Notes: generated by a model not told the origin, from the letters alone. A stretch of 64,000 bases of DNA from JACMLD01 sp039919885 (GCA_039919885.1 JBDSEV010000055.1:49700-113699), one strand, 5' to 3'. Counted from the stretch's first letter, positions 52,553 to 62,263 are shown. A program made the numbers and translations.

Positions 52553-53761
52553 ATGCTTAGTGTGGTCAAACTCCCATCCTTACAGAACCGCTTCATCGTA
52601 ATTTTTTCATTCTTATTAATTTCGCTTGTTGTTCAAAGCCAGAAAAAAACGATTCTGATTGAGCCGGTTAAAAGAAAAATTAACCAGGACGCACTGCTGC
52701 CTGCGCAAACCTACGTCAACCTGCAAATTCCTACAGCTACCGCTACCGCAATTATTGAAGTAAATATCAGTCATGGAAGAAAAATGGGCAGCTCACCAGA
52801 AAAAATAGCCTGGGTAAGGCCCGTCTCCTATTCCGGGGATTTTGCAGAATTGCCTATTGATATGAAATTTAAAAGCAATTCAAATTATTCATTTGAGGTA
52901 ACACTTTATAATTATATGAACGCCACCCAGAAGTTGCGGCTGAGGTCCTTATTGTTGGGTTACATTAACAGTTACCTGGATGCAATTGTTTCCACTGGCA
53001 ATGAGAAAATCAACCTGTTGCAGAAAAATGATCAAATCATGAAAGATTTGAATGAAATAGTCAGCAACGGGCTGCGTGATTATAAAAATTTCCGCAACAA
53101 GCAGTTCCAGGGATTTTCAGGAATTGTAAAATTAAAATTACAGCAGGTAAGTGCTGCTAAACTTTCCGACGCTTCGCATAACCTGGGTAAGGAAGCTTCG
53201 GATTCAATTATGACGGATGAAAAAATGAAAAATGCCTATACCCAAAAATTGATACTGGAAACAAAGAACGTGGTAAACGCTGAATTAAATAACTACCTCG
53301 ACGATGATTTCGTTGAGTTATACGACCACTTTATCGTAGCCAATCAATACACGGAGAAAACCCAAACAGTGCTGCCTTTATTTATAGGCTACGGTGCTGT
53401 GTATTTTGGCGGGAATGTGCATGATCTGGACTACGACACGAAGCCTTATGCAGGCTTCTCCATACCACTTGGAAAAGGGGATGGCAAATATTTTAGCAGG
53501 ACAACATTTATTATGGGTGTGTTTATCAATAATTTTAAAAATGCTGCCGACAGTACCATCACCGGTCCATTGGTTGACCGGCCTATTTTTGCCGGACTGG
53601 GGTTCAGGCTATACGACTTTATCAACTTTAATGCGGGCATGGTGGCTACTTCAACCACAAAACAGAACTTGGCAAATATTAAAACAGAAGATATTAAACT
53701 GCGGCCTTTTATTGGTTTGAACTTTCAATTTAATTTATGGTTGGGCGTAAACAAAAAATAA
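52553..53761 (+). CDS. Hypothetical envelope protein, coupled to OmpA
   Basis: A 402-residue protein with an N-terminal signal sequence (FIVIFSFLLISLVVQSQ). Residues 20-110 seem beta-rich, about 115-250 helical with charged repeats, and about 270-400 look like a membrane beta-barrel tail (YGAVYFGGNV, GLGFRLYDFINF, FIGLNFQFNLWLG). No family is recognised. Its stop TAA shares one base with the ATG of the OmpA gene, so they are translationally coupled and may form one complex. Confidence 0.7.
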   Translation: MLSVVKLPSLQNRFIVIFSFLLISLVVQSQKKTILIEPVKRKINQDALLPAQTYVNLQIPTATATAIIEVNISHGRKMGSSPEKIAWVRPVSYSGDFAELPIDMKFKSNSNYSFEVTLYNYMNATQKLRLRSLLLGYINSYLDAIVSTGNEKINLLQKNDQIMKDLNEIVSNGLRDYKNFRNKQFQGFSGIVKLKLQQVSAAKLSDASHNLGKEASDSIMTDEKMKNAYTQKLILETKNVVNAELNNYLDDDFVELYDHFIVANQYTEKTQTVLPLFIGYGAVYFGGNVHDLDYDTKPYAGFSIPLGKGDGKYFSRTTFIMGVFINNFKNAADSTITGPLVDRPIFAGLGFRLYDFINFNAGMVATSTTKQNLANIKTEDIKLRPFIGLNFQFNLWLGVNKK

Positions 53762-55629
53762 TGACTATGTGTAGAACGACTGGCTTAATTATCCTGCTAT
53801 TATCAATATGTTGCGCCGAGCAGGTAACTGCGCAGCGCAATAAAAAAAATCTTCCATTTAAGGCGCCATTTATTTATTCACTTGCGGGAAGTTTTGATAG
53901 CAGTGAAACCGTGCTACCCGCTTCCATTGGCACTGATACTTTGACATTAAAACCCCGGACCATCACCCGGGTGGACAGCATTATTATTCTAAAAACAGAT
54001 ACAGCGGCCAGCAAAAAAATCAATGGCAAACTGGACAGCATACAGTCACAACTCTTCCAGATAAAAAAAATCGTGTGGTTACAGTCGTTTGAGGCCCGCT
54101 ACAACCAGCTATTGTTTCAAAGGGATTCTGTTCTCAAACGCAGAATGGCGGTTCAGGCGCAAAAAACATTTACAAACGAGGACAGGTTACGAGTGCAGGT
54201 ATACACATTGCAGGCAGATAGCATTAGTAATGAACTACTCCTTTTACGACAGCGGATGAATGGAGCCGGTATCAGTCTTGATAGCGTATTAATCAACCTG
54301 CCAGCAACCAATTTTTCCAATGAAGCGTTTGTTGATACCACATATATGAGCAGCGGCGCCGGAGAACCAGCCAGCAGTGATACATTGACAGCGGCCCAAT
54401 TGAGGATTTTCGACCAACAGTTGACGACAGCCCATTCTGACGAAAAATATGAGCAGGATAGTATTTACCGCGCTACTATTGACTCCCTCGATCAGAAATT
54501 GAAAGAATACAAACAGTTATCGGCAAAACAAGTCGTCACCACACCGCTTCCCTCCACGCTAAACACTGATAGCCTGGCGCAAGACAGTTTACAAAAAAAA
54601 ATGGTGCTCCTGAAAAACAGCTTGCAGGCCAACAGTGATTCCCTGTTAGTGTTACAAAGATCGGTACGACAACTGGGTGATTCTGATGTTATTTACCGTC
54701 AACAAGCTGCAGCTTCACGAAAATCCGCCACAGCAGATAGTATCGCTAGAACGAAATGGTATCGTCGTATTTTGCCGGGCGGGTCCGGCAGTAAAGCACA
54801 AGAAGTGGAAAACGATAAAAGTGACGCCACCGCCGCACGCCTGGATTATAATGATAAACAATTAGCAAGTTTGAATGGAGAGATAGACAGGCTCAAAATA
54901 AGGAATTCTTCCATTAGGGATGATTATCAAAATACCAGTAACAGACGTAGTTATACAGAACGCAGCAATTCCCGGCCCTCCGTATCTGTGGTGCCGGTTA
55001 TCATCCCGGGTGCTGGAAATAACCGTGACCCGGAGTTAAACCGGTTACGAAGCGAAATTACTACCCTGAATGCGCAGCTTCTGTTGAACCGCGCCGGTGC
55101 AGTAAATAAAAGCAGCGACACCCTTTTAATTAGGGATACGATAAAGATAAAAGAAGACACGCAAATTACTGCCCTCAAAAACGAAGTTCAAAAATTAAAG
55201 ATGCAGTTTCAGGAATATGAAAAAACAAAAGTCGCGCGGATAGACACCGTGAAAATTATGCCGATAAGTCCTGTGGTGACAGCAGCGCCAAAATTGGCAG
55301 TGAAAGCGCCTGCACAAGTGACTATTTATTTTGCCAGTGGATCATCGGCAGTAGCGGGTCTGCAGACAGAAAAACTGGAAAAATTTATGCGTGATTTCGA
55401 AGGCAGTGAAAATAAATTTTCAATTACCGGGTATACGGACGCCACGGGCAGTGCTTTGGTAAACAATGCACTCGCTGCCAAAAGGATGAAGCGCATTGAA
55501 GAACTGTTGGTAAATCGATTCGCTATACCCGTTAACCAGCTGGTGTTAAACGAGCCCGTGACTGATAATGCCGGTCCCAGGAAACAACGCGCGCTCGACA
55601 GAAAAGTTATCATTGCCCATCTGCCATAA
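53761..55629 (+). CDS. OmpA-family protein with long coiled-coil region
   Basis: About 622 residues with a signal sequence (LIILLLSICCAEQVTAQ), some 450 residues of Ser/Asp/Gln-rich coiled-coil, and a C-terminal OmpA/MotB peptidoglycan-binding domain (VTIYFASGSSAVAG, FSITGYTDATGS, RKQRALDRKVII). It probably spans the periplasm and tethers the outer membrane or a partner to the cell wall. ATG 53761 overlaps the previous stop and is preferred to a start 24 bases upstream. Confidence 0.87.
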   Translation: MTMCRTTGLIILLLSICCAEQVTAQRNKKNLPFKAPFIYSLAGSFDSSETVLPASIGTDTLTLKPRTITRVDSIIILKTDTAASKKINGKLDSIQSQLFQIKKIVWLQSFEARYNQLLFQRDSVLKRRMAVQAQKTFTNEDRLRVQVYTLQADSISNELLLLRQRMNGAGISLDSVLINLPATNFSNEAFVDTTYMSSGAGEPASSDTLTAAQLRIFDQQLTTAHSDEKYEQDSIYRATIDSLDQKLKEYKQLSAKQVVTTPLPSTLNTDSLAQDSLQKKMVLLKNSLQANSDSLLVLQRSVRQLGDSDVIYRQQAAASRKSATADSIARTKWYRRILPGGSGSKAQEVENDKSDATAARLDYNDKQLASLNGEIDRLKIRNSSIRDDYQNTSNRRSYTERSNSRPSVSVVPVIIPGAGNNRDPELNRLRSEITTLNAQLLLNRAGAVNKSSDTLLIRDTIKIKEDTQITALKNEVQKLKMQFQEYEKTKVARIDTVKIMPISPVVTAAPKLAVKAPAQVTIYFASGSSAVAGLQTEKLEKFMRDFEGSENKFSITGYTDATGSALVNNALAAKRMKRIEELLVNRFAIPVNQLVLNEPVTDNAGPRKQRALDRKVIIAHLP

Positions 55630-55840
55630 GAAGGGGAATTACAACCGCACTCTACTCCATAGCGTTTTCATGAAACCTGCTTTATCTGCTGACAACTAGA
55701 AGATTCCTTTGTTCGGAGGAAATCCTGTGTGCTTATTTCGAATTATTGTTCGGCATCGACTACAGCCGAATGAAAACCGCACCACTAGCTCTATAGTTCT
55801 TTAGATTAACCAACACTTTGAATTGAGCATCGTCCGGCAA

Positions 55841-56263
55841 TTATCCATTATGCTTAACAATTACTTTCAATGCGCCAGTAGACCATAATGCCCACAGCAT
55901 CAACACCGGTTGAAAAAGCAACCGGATAAACCTTGCCCTGTCAGTATTAAGTCCGAAGGCATTTGCGTGGTTGGTATATTGGGCAATATTACCAGGGAAT
56001 ACCAGGATAAAGAATAATGCCAGGGTAATTCCAACCAAAACCTTCTTGTTGGTCCAGAAAATCATTGACAATCCCAATGTTAATTCAACGATGCCCGATA
56101 AAATAACTACCCAATCTTTACTTAGTGGAATCCAGTTGGGAACCTGCGCCTGGAATTCAGCCCTCGAAAAAGTTAAATGACCGATAGCGGCTCCTACCAT
56201 AAACAGCCCCAGCAGGATCCTAAAAATATTTTGCAGCCTGGTAGTTTGCGTAATTTGTAACAT
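55841..56263 (-). CDS. DoxX-like membrane protein
   Basis: A 140-residue protein with four predicted helices (ILLGLFMVGAAIGHL, WVVILSGIVELTLGLSMIF, VLVGITLALFFILVFPG, LLFQPVLMLWALWS). The pattern FRILLGLFMVGAAIGHLTFS is typical of DoxX/DoxD-like proteins of Bacteroidota. No activity is known. Confidence 0.83.
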   Translation of the reverse strand: MLQITQTTRLQNIFRILLGLFMVGAAIGHLTFSRAEFQAQVPNWIPLSKDWVVILSGIVELTLGLSMIFWTNKKVLVGITLALFFILVFPGNIAQYTNHANAFGLNTDRARFIRLLFQPVLMLWALWSTGALKVIVKHNG

Positions 56264-56275
56264 CTTCCTGGTATT

Positions 56276-56482
56276 TTACACAAAGGTGCATCTTAAAAAA
56301 ACAATCAACGCCGAAAGATAAATTTTAACGCCCGCTGTAATAACCAACTCCAATAGCAACACTTTAACGTTACCAAAAATGCCTTGCCCTGCAGGTGTCA
56401 TAGCAGCTATTGCATGGGCGGCCAATACACCGCTGTACGGTAATCTTGTATGTTTCAACCAGGCTAACCTGTTTATCCACAT
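56276..56482 (-). CDS. Doubtful small hydrophobic protein upstream of the DoxX gene
   Basis: A 68-residue frame with a hydrophobic second half (GNVKVLLLELVITAGVKIYL). It ends 12 bases before the DoxX gene on the same strand, which would suit an operon, but no family is recognised, and the segment may simply be the divergent promoter region of DoxX and the cupin gene. Confidence 0.25.
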   Translation of the reverse strand: MWINRLAWLKHTRLPYSGVLAAHAIAAMTPAGQGIFGNVKVLLLELVITAGVKIYLSALIVFLRCTFV

Positions 56483-56545
56483 CGTACGGTTATCTAAAAA
56501 TTGTCAGTAATTTCCAAGAAGCATTTTTTAATAAAACCACTTGCT

Positions 56546-57115
56546 ATGAAAAGGAAACAATTTCTATTATCCACCTTAGCTGTTACCGCCATCCCCACAG
56601 TACCGTTTGCCCAAAGCCCCGAAAAGCAAAATGATGCAGGGAAAGGGTTTAAAATTCCCGCGGGCGACGGTCGCTTGCATGGACACATTAAATTAAAAGG
56701 CGTTAACGCAAATGTGCTTGATCTGAAAGTCTCCGGCACGGACAACAATAATGGGTTCGCTTTATTTGAACAGACCTCTTTGTCGCCCGGCCGCGGAACA
56801 CCCCTGCACGTACACCACAAACAGGATGAAGTATTCTACGTACTGGAGGGCAATTATTATTTCCAGGTAGGAGAAGAAAAATTTCAGTTGGGGGCTGGCG
56901 ACAGTATTTTCATGCCCATGAAAGTTCCACACGCCTGGACACAGGTGTCAGAAAAAGGGAAAATGATGGTACTTTTTCAGCCAGCTGGCAAAATGGAAAA
57001 TTTCTTTATTACTGTTGCGGGTATGGGCCAGGAACCAACACCGGCCGGAATGGCAAAATGTTTTGCCGACAATGAGATGCAAATTGTTGGCCCGCCCTTA
57101 CAGGTACCTGCATAA
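56546..57115 (+). CDS. Exported cupin-domain protein
   Basis: About 189 residues. An N-terminal signal sequence (FLLSTLAVTAIPTVPFAQ) precedes a cupin with the metal-binding motif 1 PLHVHHKQDEVFYVLEG and motif 2 GDSIFMPMKVPHAW. The two His, Glu and late His should bind one metal ion. Exported cupins of this kind include quercetinase-like and isomerase-like enzymes; the substrate is unknown. ATG 56546 gives the clean signal peptide. Confidence 0.87.
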   Translation: MKRKQFLLSTLAVTAIPTVPFAQSPEKQNDAGKGFKIPAGDGRLHGHIKLKGVNANVLDLKVSGTDNNNGFALFEQTSLSPGRGTPLHVHHKQDEVFYVLEGNYYFQVGEEKFQLGAGDSIFMPMKVPHAWTQVSEKGKMMVLFQPAGKMENFFITVAGMGQEPTPAGMAKCFADNEMQIVGPPLQVPA

Positions 57116-57691
57116 AGCTTACGTGGTAAATTCTTTGCTACACGTACCCCAATTAATCTGCTGCCAACTTGTGGCGGCAGCGGCGATTGCGAAAACATAC
57201 CAACGTTGCTGCGCGCCGCAGTGTGCATCGTAGCGCATGATTTATTTGGCGCTGATCCCCACTATTCACAGATGAAAAATTAAAAACCAATCGAGCTACA
57301 ATATAACGTTACAAGGTCCGTTTGTACAACAGTGTGTTTTTTCAATTGTTATTTGTTGTTTTAGTTAAAGTAGAAAAAATTCAGTGTAGCCGCATCTCCA
57401 TGCGGCTTTTTTTTACCCTTTCTGCATGTTTGCAAAAGCGTTTTTTTATTGTAACCACGCCATTTCAACCAGTAGTTTGTTTAATCGACTTTCACAATTT
57501 TAGCCTGGGTTCAATAACAGGCCGGCTCATCGGCGTAAAAAAATCCCCCAAAAAATATTACCCCGCCTATCCCGCTATCTTTAATCCTGTACCTTTATGC
57601 CTGCCGTCGCCCTAGCCCGAACCGGCACCTGCCATCCCCGGCACCCTTTGAAAAATTAGGACATTCAGCAAACTTTTTTTAACCCTAAACA
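57116..57691. other. Intergenic region with a lone terminator
   Basis: No gene is seen. A terminator lies at 57388-57414, some 270 bases after the cupin gene. That leaves room for a long 3' untranslated region or an unlabelled small RNA, but no strong promoter for one was found. Confidence 0.45.
57388..57414 (+). terminator. Rho-independent terminator
   Basis: AGCCGCAT (57388-57395) and ATGCGGCT (57400-57407) form an 8-bp stem with a four-base loop, followed by eight T. It terminates plus-strand transcription, either of the cupin gene or of an unidentified RNA. Confidence 0.88.
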
Positions 57692-57883
57692 ATGATTTTA
57701 TTTAAAGTTTCCTTTCAAAAAAATATTGCTGTGAGCGCCGCAGCCAGCTTCCTCCACAAACCGCTTGAGTGGAAAGAAAATCCTTACACTATTATATCCA
57801 TGCAGGTTTACGCTAACAACAACGTGAAGGCGATGGAGATCGCCCAAAGCAAAGCAGACATATTGCTTAAAAAAAATAAGTAA
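57692..57883 (+). CDS. Small hypothetical protein
   Basis: A 63-residue frame with a mixed helical/beta composition (VSAAASFLHKPLEWKENPYT, then ISMQVYANNNVKAMEIAQSK) and a Lys-rich end. No family is recognised. It lies alone in a 1.4-kb stretch; the protein-like composition is the only support. Confidence 0.45.
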   Translation: MILFKVSFQKNIAVSAAASFLHKPLEWKENPYTIISMQVYANNNVKAMEIAQSKADILLKKNK

Positions 57884-58378
57884 CTGCATTGCCCGCGCGG
57901 GCGTTCGGTTGCGGACAAGTCTTTACTTTTTGTAATATTTTACCAGGCAAATAAATTACGTAGCACCCAGGCTCAATAGAAAAAGGCAGTCGTCATTCCA
58001 TTGCTGCTGCGCAATTCCTCCATACAGTCCATCCCGTACGCCACAAGGCTGCCATTGATTGATGTTTTCATTGCCGTAGCTCCAAAGTTCAGAAAAAATG
58101 TGCTTCAAAGATTTACACCAGCATAACCGGTAAAAATGGCACTTGATTTTTTTACCCGCACTTTCTGGTAGTTTACCCTTTTGTAATTGGCGCAAGGGTT
58201 CTTATAAGCATATCTACTTAAGAAGAGTAGTTACAATTACATACAAACGACTTGATCATTTGCCGTAAATCTGCCAGACCGTAATTTCCGAAAATTAAAA
58301 ACGGGTTAAACCCCTATTGCCTGTAATTAGAAAGGGTTGTACTTTAGTATCAGAAGTTGATTGGTATACAAGTTCAAT

Positions 58379-58487
58379 ATCCAATAGAAATCCAAACCTT
58401 GTACTAGTATCCAATATCCTGAAGAATTCCATAAATCCAATATCAGTCAACTTTCTTTTACTTTTTTGAACCCGTTTGAATCCAATA
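58379..58487. repeat. Four short direct repeats ATCCAATA
   Basis: ATCCAATA starts at 58379, 58409, 58435 and 58480. The spacing is irregular (30, 26 and 45 bases), two copies are extended (ATCCAATATC), and CCTTGTA follows two related units. They could be protein-binding sites or a degenerate tandem repeat. Confidence 0.5.
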
Positions 58488-58518
58488 CCTTGTAAAAAAC
58501 AGTTTTAATCTCCCGTAC

Positions 58519-58549
58519 CCTCCTGCTAAATCAAACATTTAGCAGGAGG
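58519..58549 (-). terminator. Strong hairpin after the protease gene
   Basis: CCTCCTGCTAAAT and ATTTAGCAGGAGG form a perfect 13-bp stem with a five-base loop, 11 bases beyond the protease stop. No T run follows on the minus strand, so it may stabilise the transcript end rather than terminate by itself. Confidence 0.55.
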
Positions 58550-58560
58550 CAAAAGAGTTT

Positions 58561-59328
58561 TTAAAGAAGTTGTTGCAGGAATACCGGCTTTACAACAAAA
58601 AAGTAATTTTCACGCGGCACTCCCTGAGAAACCACACCACCAAAGTGCCAGGTTGAGGCGTCTTCATTCTTCAAGAACACCGGCGCACCCGAATAACCTC
58701 CCTGCACTTCACCCCCGCATTTAATCAAATAATTTATCGTATCGTTTACATCGGCATTTCTTTTATGGTCGCGGTAACTAATCCTTTCACCAGGCAGACT
58801 AAATACCCGGCCTTCAAGATAAAAAGGTGCCTCCTTTGGAAAACCATACACCACTGAAATGGCATTGTTTTCTGCTGATGCTAGTGCAAGGGCATCAACA
58901 TAAACAATGCTTACGTTAAAATTGGCCGCCTCGGGAAAGGGCATTATAAAAAGGTCGGGCTCATTGTAATAATAGCTACCGAGCACGCCCTGTTTGATGG
59001 CCCTGATGTCAACAGGAAAATCTACAAACCCGCTACTACCGGTAATGGGAAACCGGATATAAAGCGTATCAGGGTAGAGCAGTTGCTTTTCTGCATCGGC
59101 TGTGCTCCAGCCAGTCATCAGGTGTTTGGCGCTGACTAAAAAAACATCCTCTCCTTTTTGCACAAAAAAACAAGTTCCCTCCACCTTTTGCAGAAACTGA
59201 CCGTCGGGTGTCGGCTGGTTGCCAAAGACATAATAACTGTATTGCTTCAAAGTATCCATTGCTGATAGTTGAGCCGGTGCAATCACCGGATTGAAAGTAA
59301 TAAGAAAAAGAATAGTAAAAATGCGCAT
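58561..59328 (-). CDS. Exported trypsin-like serine protease
   Basis: A 255-residue protein with a signal peptide (IFTILFLITFNPVIAPAQ) and a chymotrypsin-type catalytic triad: His69 (VSAKHLM), Asp125 (NEPDLFIMP) and Ser213 (GGYSGAPVF). GTCFFVQKG precedes the His as in Deg-type peptidases, but there is no PDZ domain. It is probably periplasmic. The substrate is unknown, and the protein may be a protease or a pseudo-protease; the triad is intact. Confidence 0.83.
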   Translation of the reverse strand: MRIFTILFLITFNPVIAPAQLSAMDTLKQYSYYVFGNQPTPDGQFLQKVEGTCFFVQKGEDVFLVSAKHLMTGWSTADAEKQLLYPDTLYIRFPITGSSGFVDFPVDIRAIKQGVLGSYYYNEPDLFIMPFPEAANFNVSIVYVDALALASAENNAISVVYGFPKEAPFYLEGRVFSLPGERISYRDHKRNADVNDTINYLIKCGGEVQGGYSGAPVFLKNEDASTWHFGGVVSQGVPRENYFFVVKPVFLQQLL

Positions 59329-59719
59329 CTTTTATGCGTGTTTGATTCAGTCTATCCCTGGAAGAATAAACGTGCCACACTTGCAAATCCATTGAAAAAA
59401 ACACTCCGTCAGCGATAAAAATATACAAGCAATAGCACTGTCGGCAACCGCGTAGTCATTCAACTTGCTTTACACTTTTTTGATTGACTGCAGACCTCAA
59501 AAAAAGCAGTATTTCTATCCACCTTTTATACTTTACCCAACGACGGTGACTGGTGGGCGTCAAAAACCGGGCGCTTCGTAGCTTCATTTATCCAGCCTCT
59601 ACCGGCTCCGGCTCCGTATATACCTGACCGTTATTCTGGCAAACGATCCAATGCCACGCAGTGCAGAATGAACAAAAGAGCCAAATTTCCGCTGGCTTAA
59701 TTCTTGTATTTCGCTAGCT
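59329..59719. other. Divergent intergenic region, nothing recognised
   Basis: The protease and the UvrA paralogue diverge from here. No perfect TAnnTTTG element was found on either strand. Confidence 0.5.
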
Positions 59720-62263
59720 ATGGCAGATACCAACCGAACTTTACCAGGCAAACCGCGCGAGGGCTTCATTACCGTGCGGGGCGCCAGAGAACACAACCTT
59801 AAAAATGTTAGCCTGGCCATACCGCGCGATGCGATGGTTGTGTTTACCGGCATCTCCGGCTCGGGTAAATCGTCACTAGCCTTTGGAACTTTATATGCAG
59901 AGGCACAGCGGCGCTACCTCGAATCAGTATCGCCGTATGCCCGGCGCCTTTTTCACCAAATGAGTGTACCAGAGGTGGATGAAATAACCGGGCTGCCGCC
60001 GGCTGTTGCCCTTCAGCAGCAGCGGGGCTCCCCTACTACCCGGTCTTCGGTTGGCAGTGTTACCACGTTGTCTAACCTTTTGCGGATGCTGTATTCACGT
60101 GCGGGTGATTACCCGCCGGGACAGCCGTTACTATATGCGGAATCGTTTTCTCCCAATACACCGGAAGGTGCCTGTCCGCACTGCCATGGCCTTGGGCGGG
60201 TTTATGAGGTCACCGAACAATCAATGGTGCCCGATGACACGCTGAGCATACGGGAGCGCGCCATTGCCGCATGGCCTACCGCCTGGGGCGGGCAAAACCT
60301 GCGGGAAATATTGATGACACTTGGATACAACGTTGACAAACCCTGGAAGGATTTGTCAAAAAAAGATCGCGACTGGATCTTATTTACGGATGAACAGCCC
60401 ACGGTGCCCGTATATTCCGGCTTTGACCCCGCGGAAATAAAAAGCGCACTGAAAAGAAAAGAAAAACCCAGCTACATGGGCACTTTTACTGGCGCAAAAA
60501 AATACGTGCTACAAACTTTTACCACTACGCAGAGTGCCCTTATGAAAAAACGCGTAATGCAATTTATGCTAGGCACTGATTGTCCAGTTTGTGAAGGCAA
60601 AAGGTTGCGGGCAACTTCATTGAGCGTACTATTTGCCGGTCTTGATATTGCAGCCATCGCTTCGCTGCCATTAAAACAGTTTTCTACGTTGTTGCAGCCA
60701 TACGCCACTAATGATTCCGGTAAGCGCAAGGATAAAGACCATCCCGAGAAACAGGTAGTAACAAAACGGATAGTGCAGGACCTGCTGGCCCGTCTGCAGG
60801 TTTTATTGGAACTGGGCCTGGGCTACCTGTCGCTCGACCGGAGTACACCCACCCTCTCTCCCGGTGAGCTTCAGCGGCTGCGACTGGCCACCCAGGTACA
60901 TTCAAATTTATTTGGGGTGGTATATGTGCTGGACGAGCCTTCTTCCGGCCTTCATCCCGCAGATACGGAGGCACTGCTCACCGCACTCGCAAAACTAAAA
61001 ACAGCTGGAAATTCCTTGTTTGTAGTGGAACACGATCTGGACGTAATCAAAAAAGCAGATTGGATTGTGGATGTTGGCCCTGCCGCGGGTGAAAAAGGCG
61101 GTGAGATATTGTATTCGGGTCCGCCCGCCGGCCTGCGGGATATTGCTGCATCGAAAACTGCCCGCTACCTGTTTGACACCCGTTCCGCTCCGCAAAAACA
61201 AACGCGGCCCATCAAAGATTGGCTGAAAGTGCGCGACGTAACGAGAAATAATTTGAACGGGCTGGATGCAGATTTTCCACTCGGCGTAATGACGGCAGTA
61301 ACGGGCATTTCGGGTTCTGGTAAATCTTCCCTTGTTAGCCAGGCGCTCGTTGAATTGCTGGTGAAAGAGCTCGGTCAGCATTTTATTGAGCCCGACGAAA
61401 GTGATGTACTGGATCAACAACAGTCTGCAGCTGGCGGCAAAATAATTTCGGGCATGCAGCGCATCCGGCGACTGGTACAGGTAGACCAAAAACCGATTGG
61501 CCGTACGCCCAGATCAAACCTGGCTACCTATACCGGCCTGTTTGATTATGTTAGAAAATTATTTGCCGCAACCAAGTTAGCGAAAGCGCGCAAATACGAT
61601 GCCGGCAGATTTTCATTCAATGTGGCCAAAGGACGATGCGAAAATTGCAAGGGTGAAGGCTTTGTAATGGTGGAATTACTATTTCTGCCAAGTGTATATG
61701 CACCCTGTAATGTGTGCAATGGAACGCGCTACAATAAAAAGACGCTTGAGATCACTTACCACGACAAAAATATTGCGGAAGTACTTGACATGACGGTTGA
61801 CGCAGCCTCCGATTTTTTTGCAGACGACGTGCAGGTATACAAATCGTTGCTGATGGTGAGCGAGGTTGGACTCGGCTACCTCCGGCTTGGGCAGTCAGCC
61901 ACCGAGCTCTCTGGTGGAGAAGCGCAACGGATTAAATTGGCCACGGAACTACAGCGCGCCCAGAAAGGCGATGCGCTTTATATACTGGATGAACCAACCA
62001 CCGGGCTCCATCCTTCAGATGTTGAAAGACTACTGGAGCAACTACAGCGCCTTGTAGAAAAAGGCAATACGGTAATTGCGGTAGAACATGATATGCAGGT
62101 GGTAGCGGCCTGCGATTGGGTGATTGATATTGGACCTGGTGCAGGAGATGAGGGTGGCCGCCTGGTTGCATGCGGATCGCCCGAAACGGTTGCTGCCGCA
62201 GCGGAAAGTAAAACATCACCGTATTTAAGAAAATACATGGAGGAAGAAAACGACAACAAATAA
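59720..62263 (+). CDS. UvrA paralogue (UvrA2-like ABC ATPase)
   Basis: At 847 residues this is about 100 shorter than the repair enzyme UvrA1. Both ATPase halves are complete: Walker A TGISGSGKSS at 43-52 and again near 530, ABC signatures (TLSPGELQRLRLATQ and ELSGGEAQRIKLATEL), and Walker B followed by EPSSGLHP and EPTTGLHP. Zinc-finger cysteines occur in CPHCHGLG and in CENCKGEG with CNVCNGTRY. Such short forms often miss the UvrB-binding domain and take part in resistance to DNA-binding compounds or have unknown roles. Confidence 0.88.
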   Translation: MADTNRTLPGKPREGFITVRGAREHNLKNVSLAIPRDAMVVFTGISGSGKSSLAFGTLYAEAQRRYLESVSPYARRLFHQMSVPEVDEITGLPPAVALQQQRGSPTTRSSVGSVTTLSNLLRMLYSRAGDYPPGQPLLYAESFSPNTPEGACPHCHGLGRVYEVTEQSMVPDDTLSIRERAIAAWPTAWGGQNLREILMTLGYNVDKPWKDLSKKDRDWILFTDEQPTVPVYSGFDPAEIKSALKRKEKPSYMGTFTGAKKYVLQTFTTTQSALMKKRVMQFMLGTDCPVCEGKRLRATSLSVLFAGLDIAAIASLPLKQFSTLLQPYATNDSGKRKDKDHPEKQVVTKRIVQDLLARLQVLLELGLGYLSLDRSTPTLSPGELQRLRLATQVHSNLFGVVYVLDEPSSGLHPADTEALLTALAKLKTAGNSLFVVEHDLDVIKKADWIVDVGPAAGEKGGEILYSGPPAGLRDIAASKTARYLFDTRSAPQKQTRPIKDWLKVRDVTRNNLNGLDADFPLGVMTAVTGISGSGKSSLVSQALVELLVKELGQHFIEPDESDVLDQQQSAAGGKIISGMQRIRRLVQVDQKPIGRTPRSNLATYTGLFDYVRKLFAATKLAKARKYDAGRFSFNVAKGRCENCKGEGFVMVELLFLPSVYAPCNVCNGTRYNKKTLEITYHDKNIAEVLDMTVDAASDFFADDVQVYKSLLMVSEVGLGYLRLGQSATELSGGEAQRIKLATELQRAQKGDALYILDEPTTGLHPSDVERLLEQLQRLVEKGNTVIAVEHDMQVVAACDWVIDIGPGAGDEGGRLVACGSPETVAAAAESKTSPYLRKYMEEENDNK

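Larger units (their letters stand above)
57884..58560. other. Intergenic region with short repeats and a hairpin
   Basis: No gene is recognised. The right third has four copies of ATCCAATA within 110 bases (starting at 58379, 58409, 58435 and 58480) and a strong hairpin at 58519-58549. A 79-codon frame on the minus strand (57956-58195) is open but not protein-like. Confidence 0.5.

Noticed and set aside
57956..58195. 79-codon minus-strand frame
   Set aside because: Composition rich in Trp, Cys and Gln without any motif; no partner genes.
58379..58487. ATCCAATA repeats considered as a CRISPR array
   Set aside because: Repeats are only 8 bases with irregular spacing, and no cas genes are present.
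58561..62263. Protease and UvrA paralogue considered as an antiphage defence pair
   Set aside because: They are divergent genes, the protease is exported, and no nuclease or sensor domain accompanies them.
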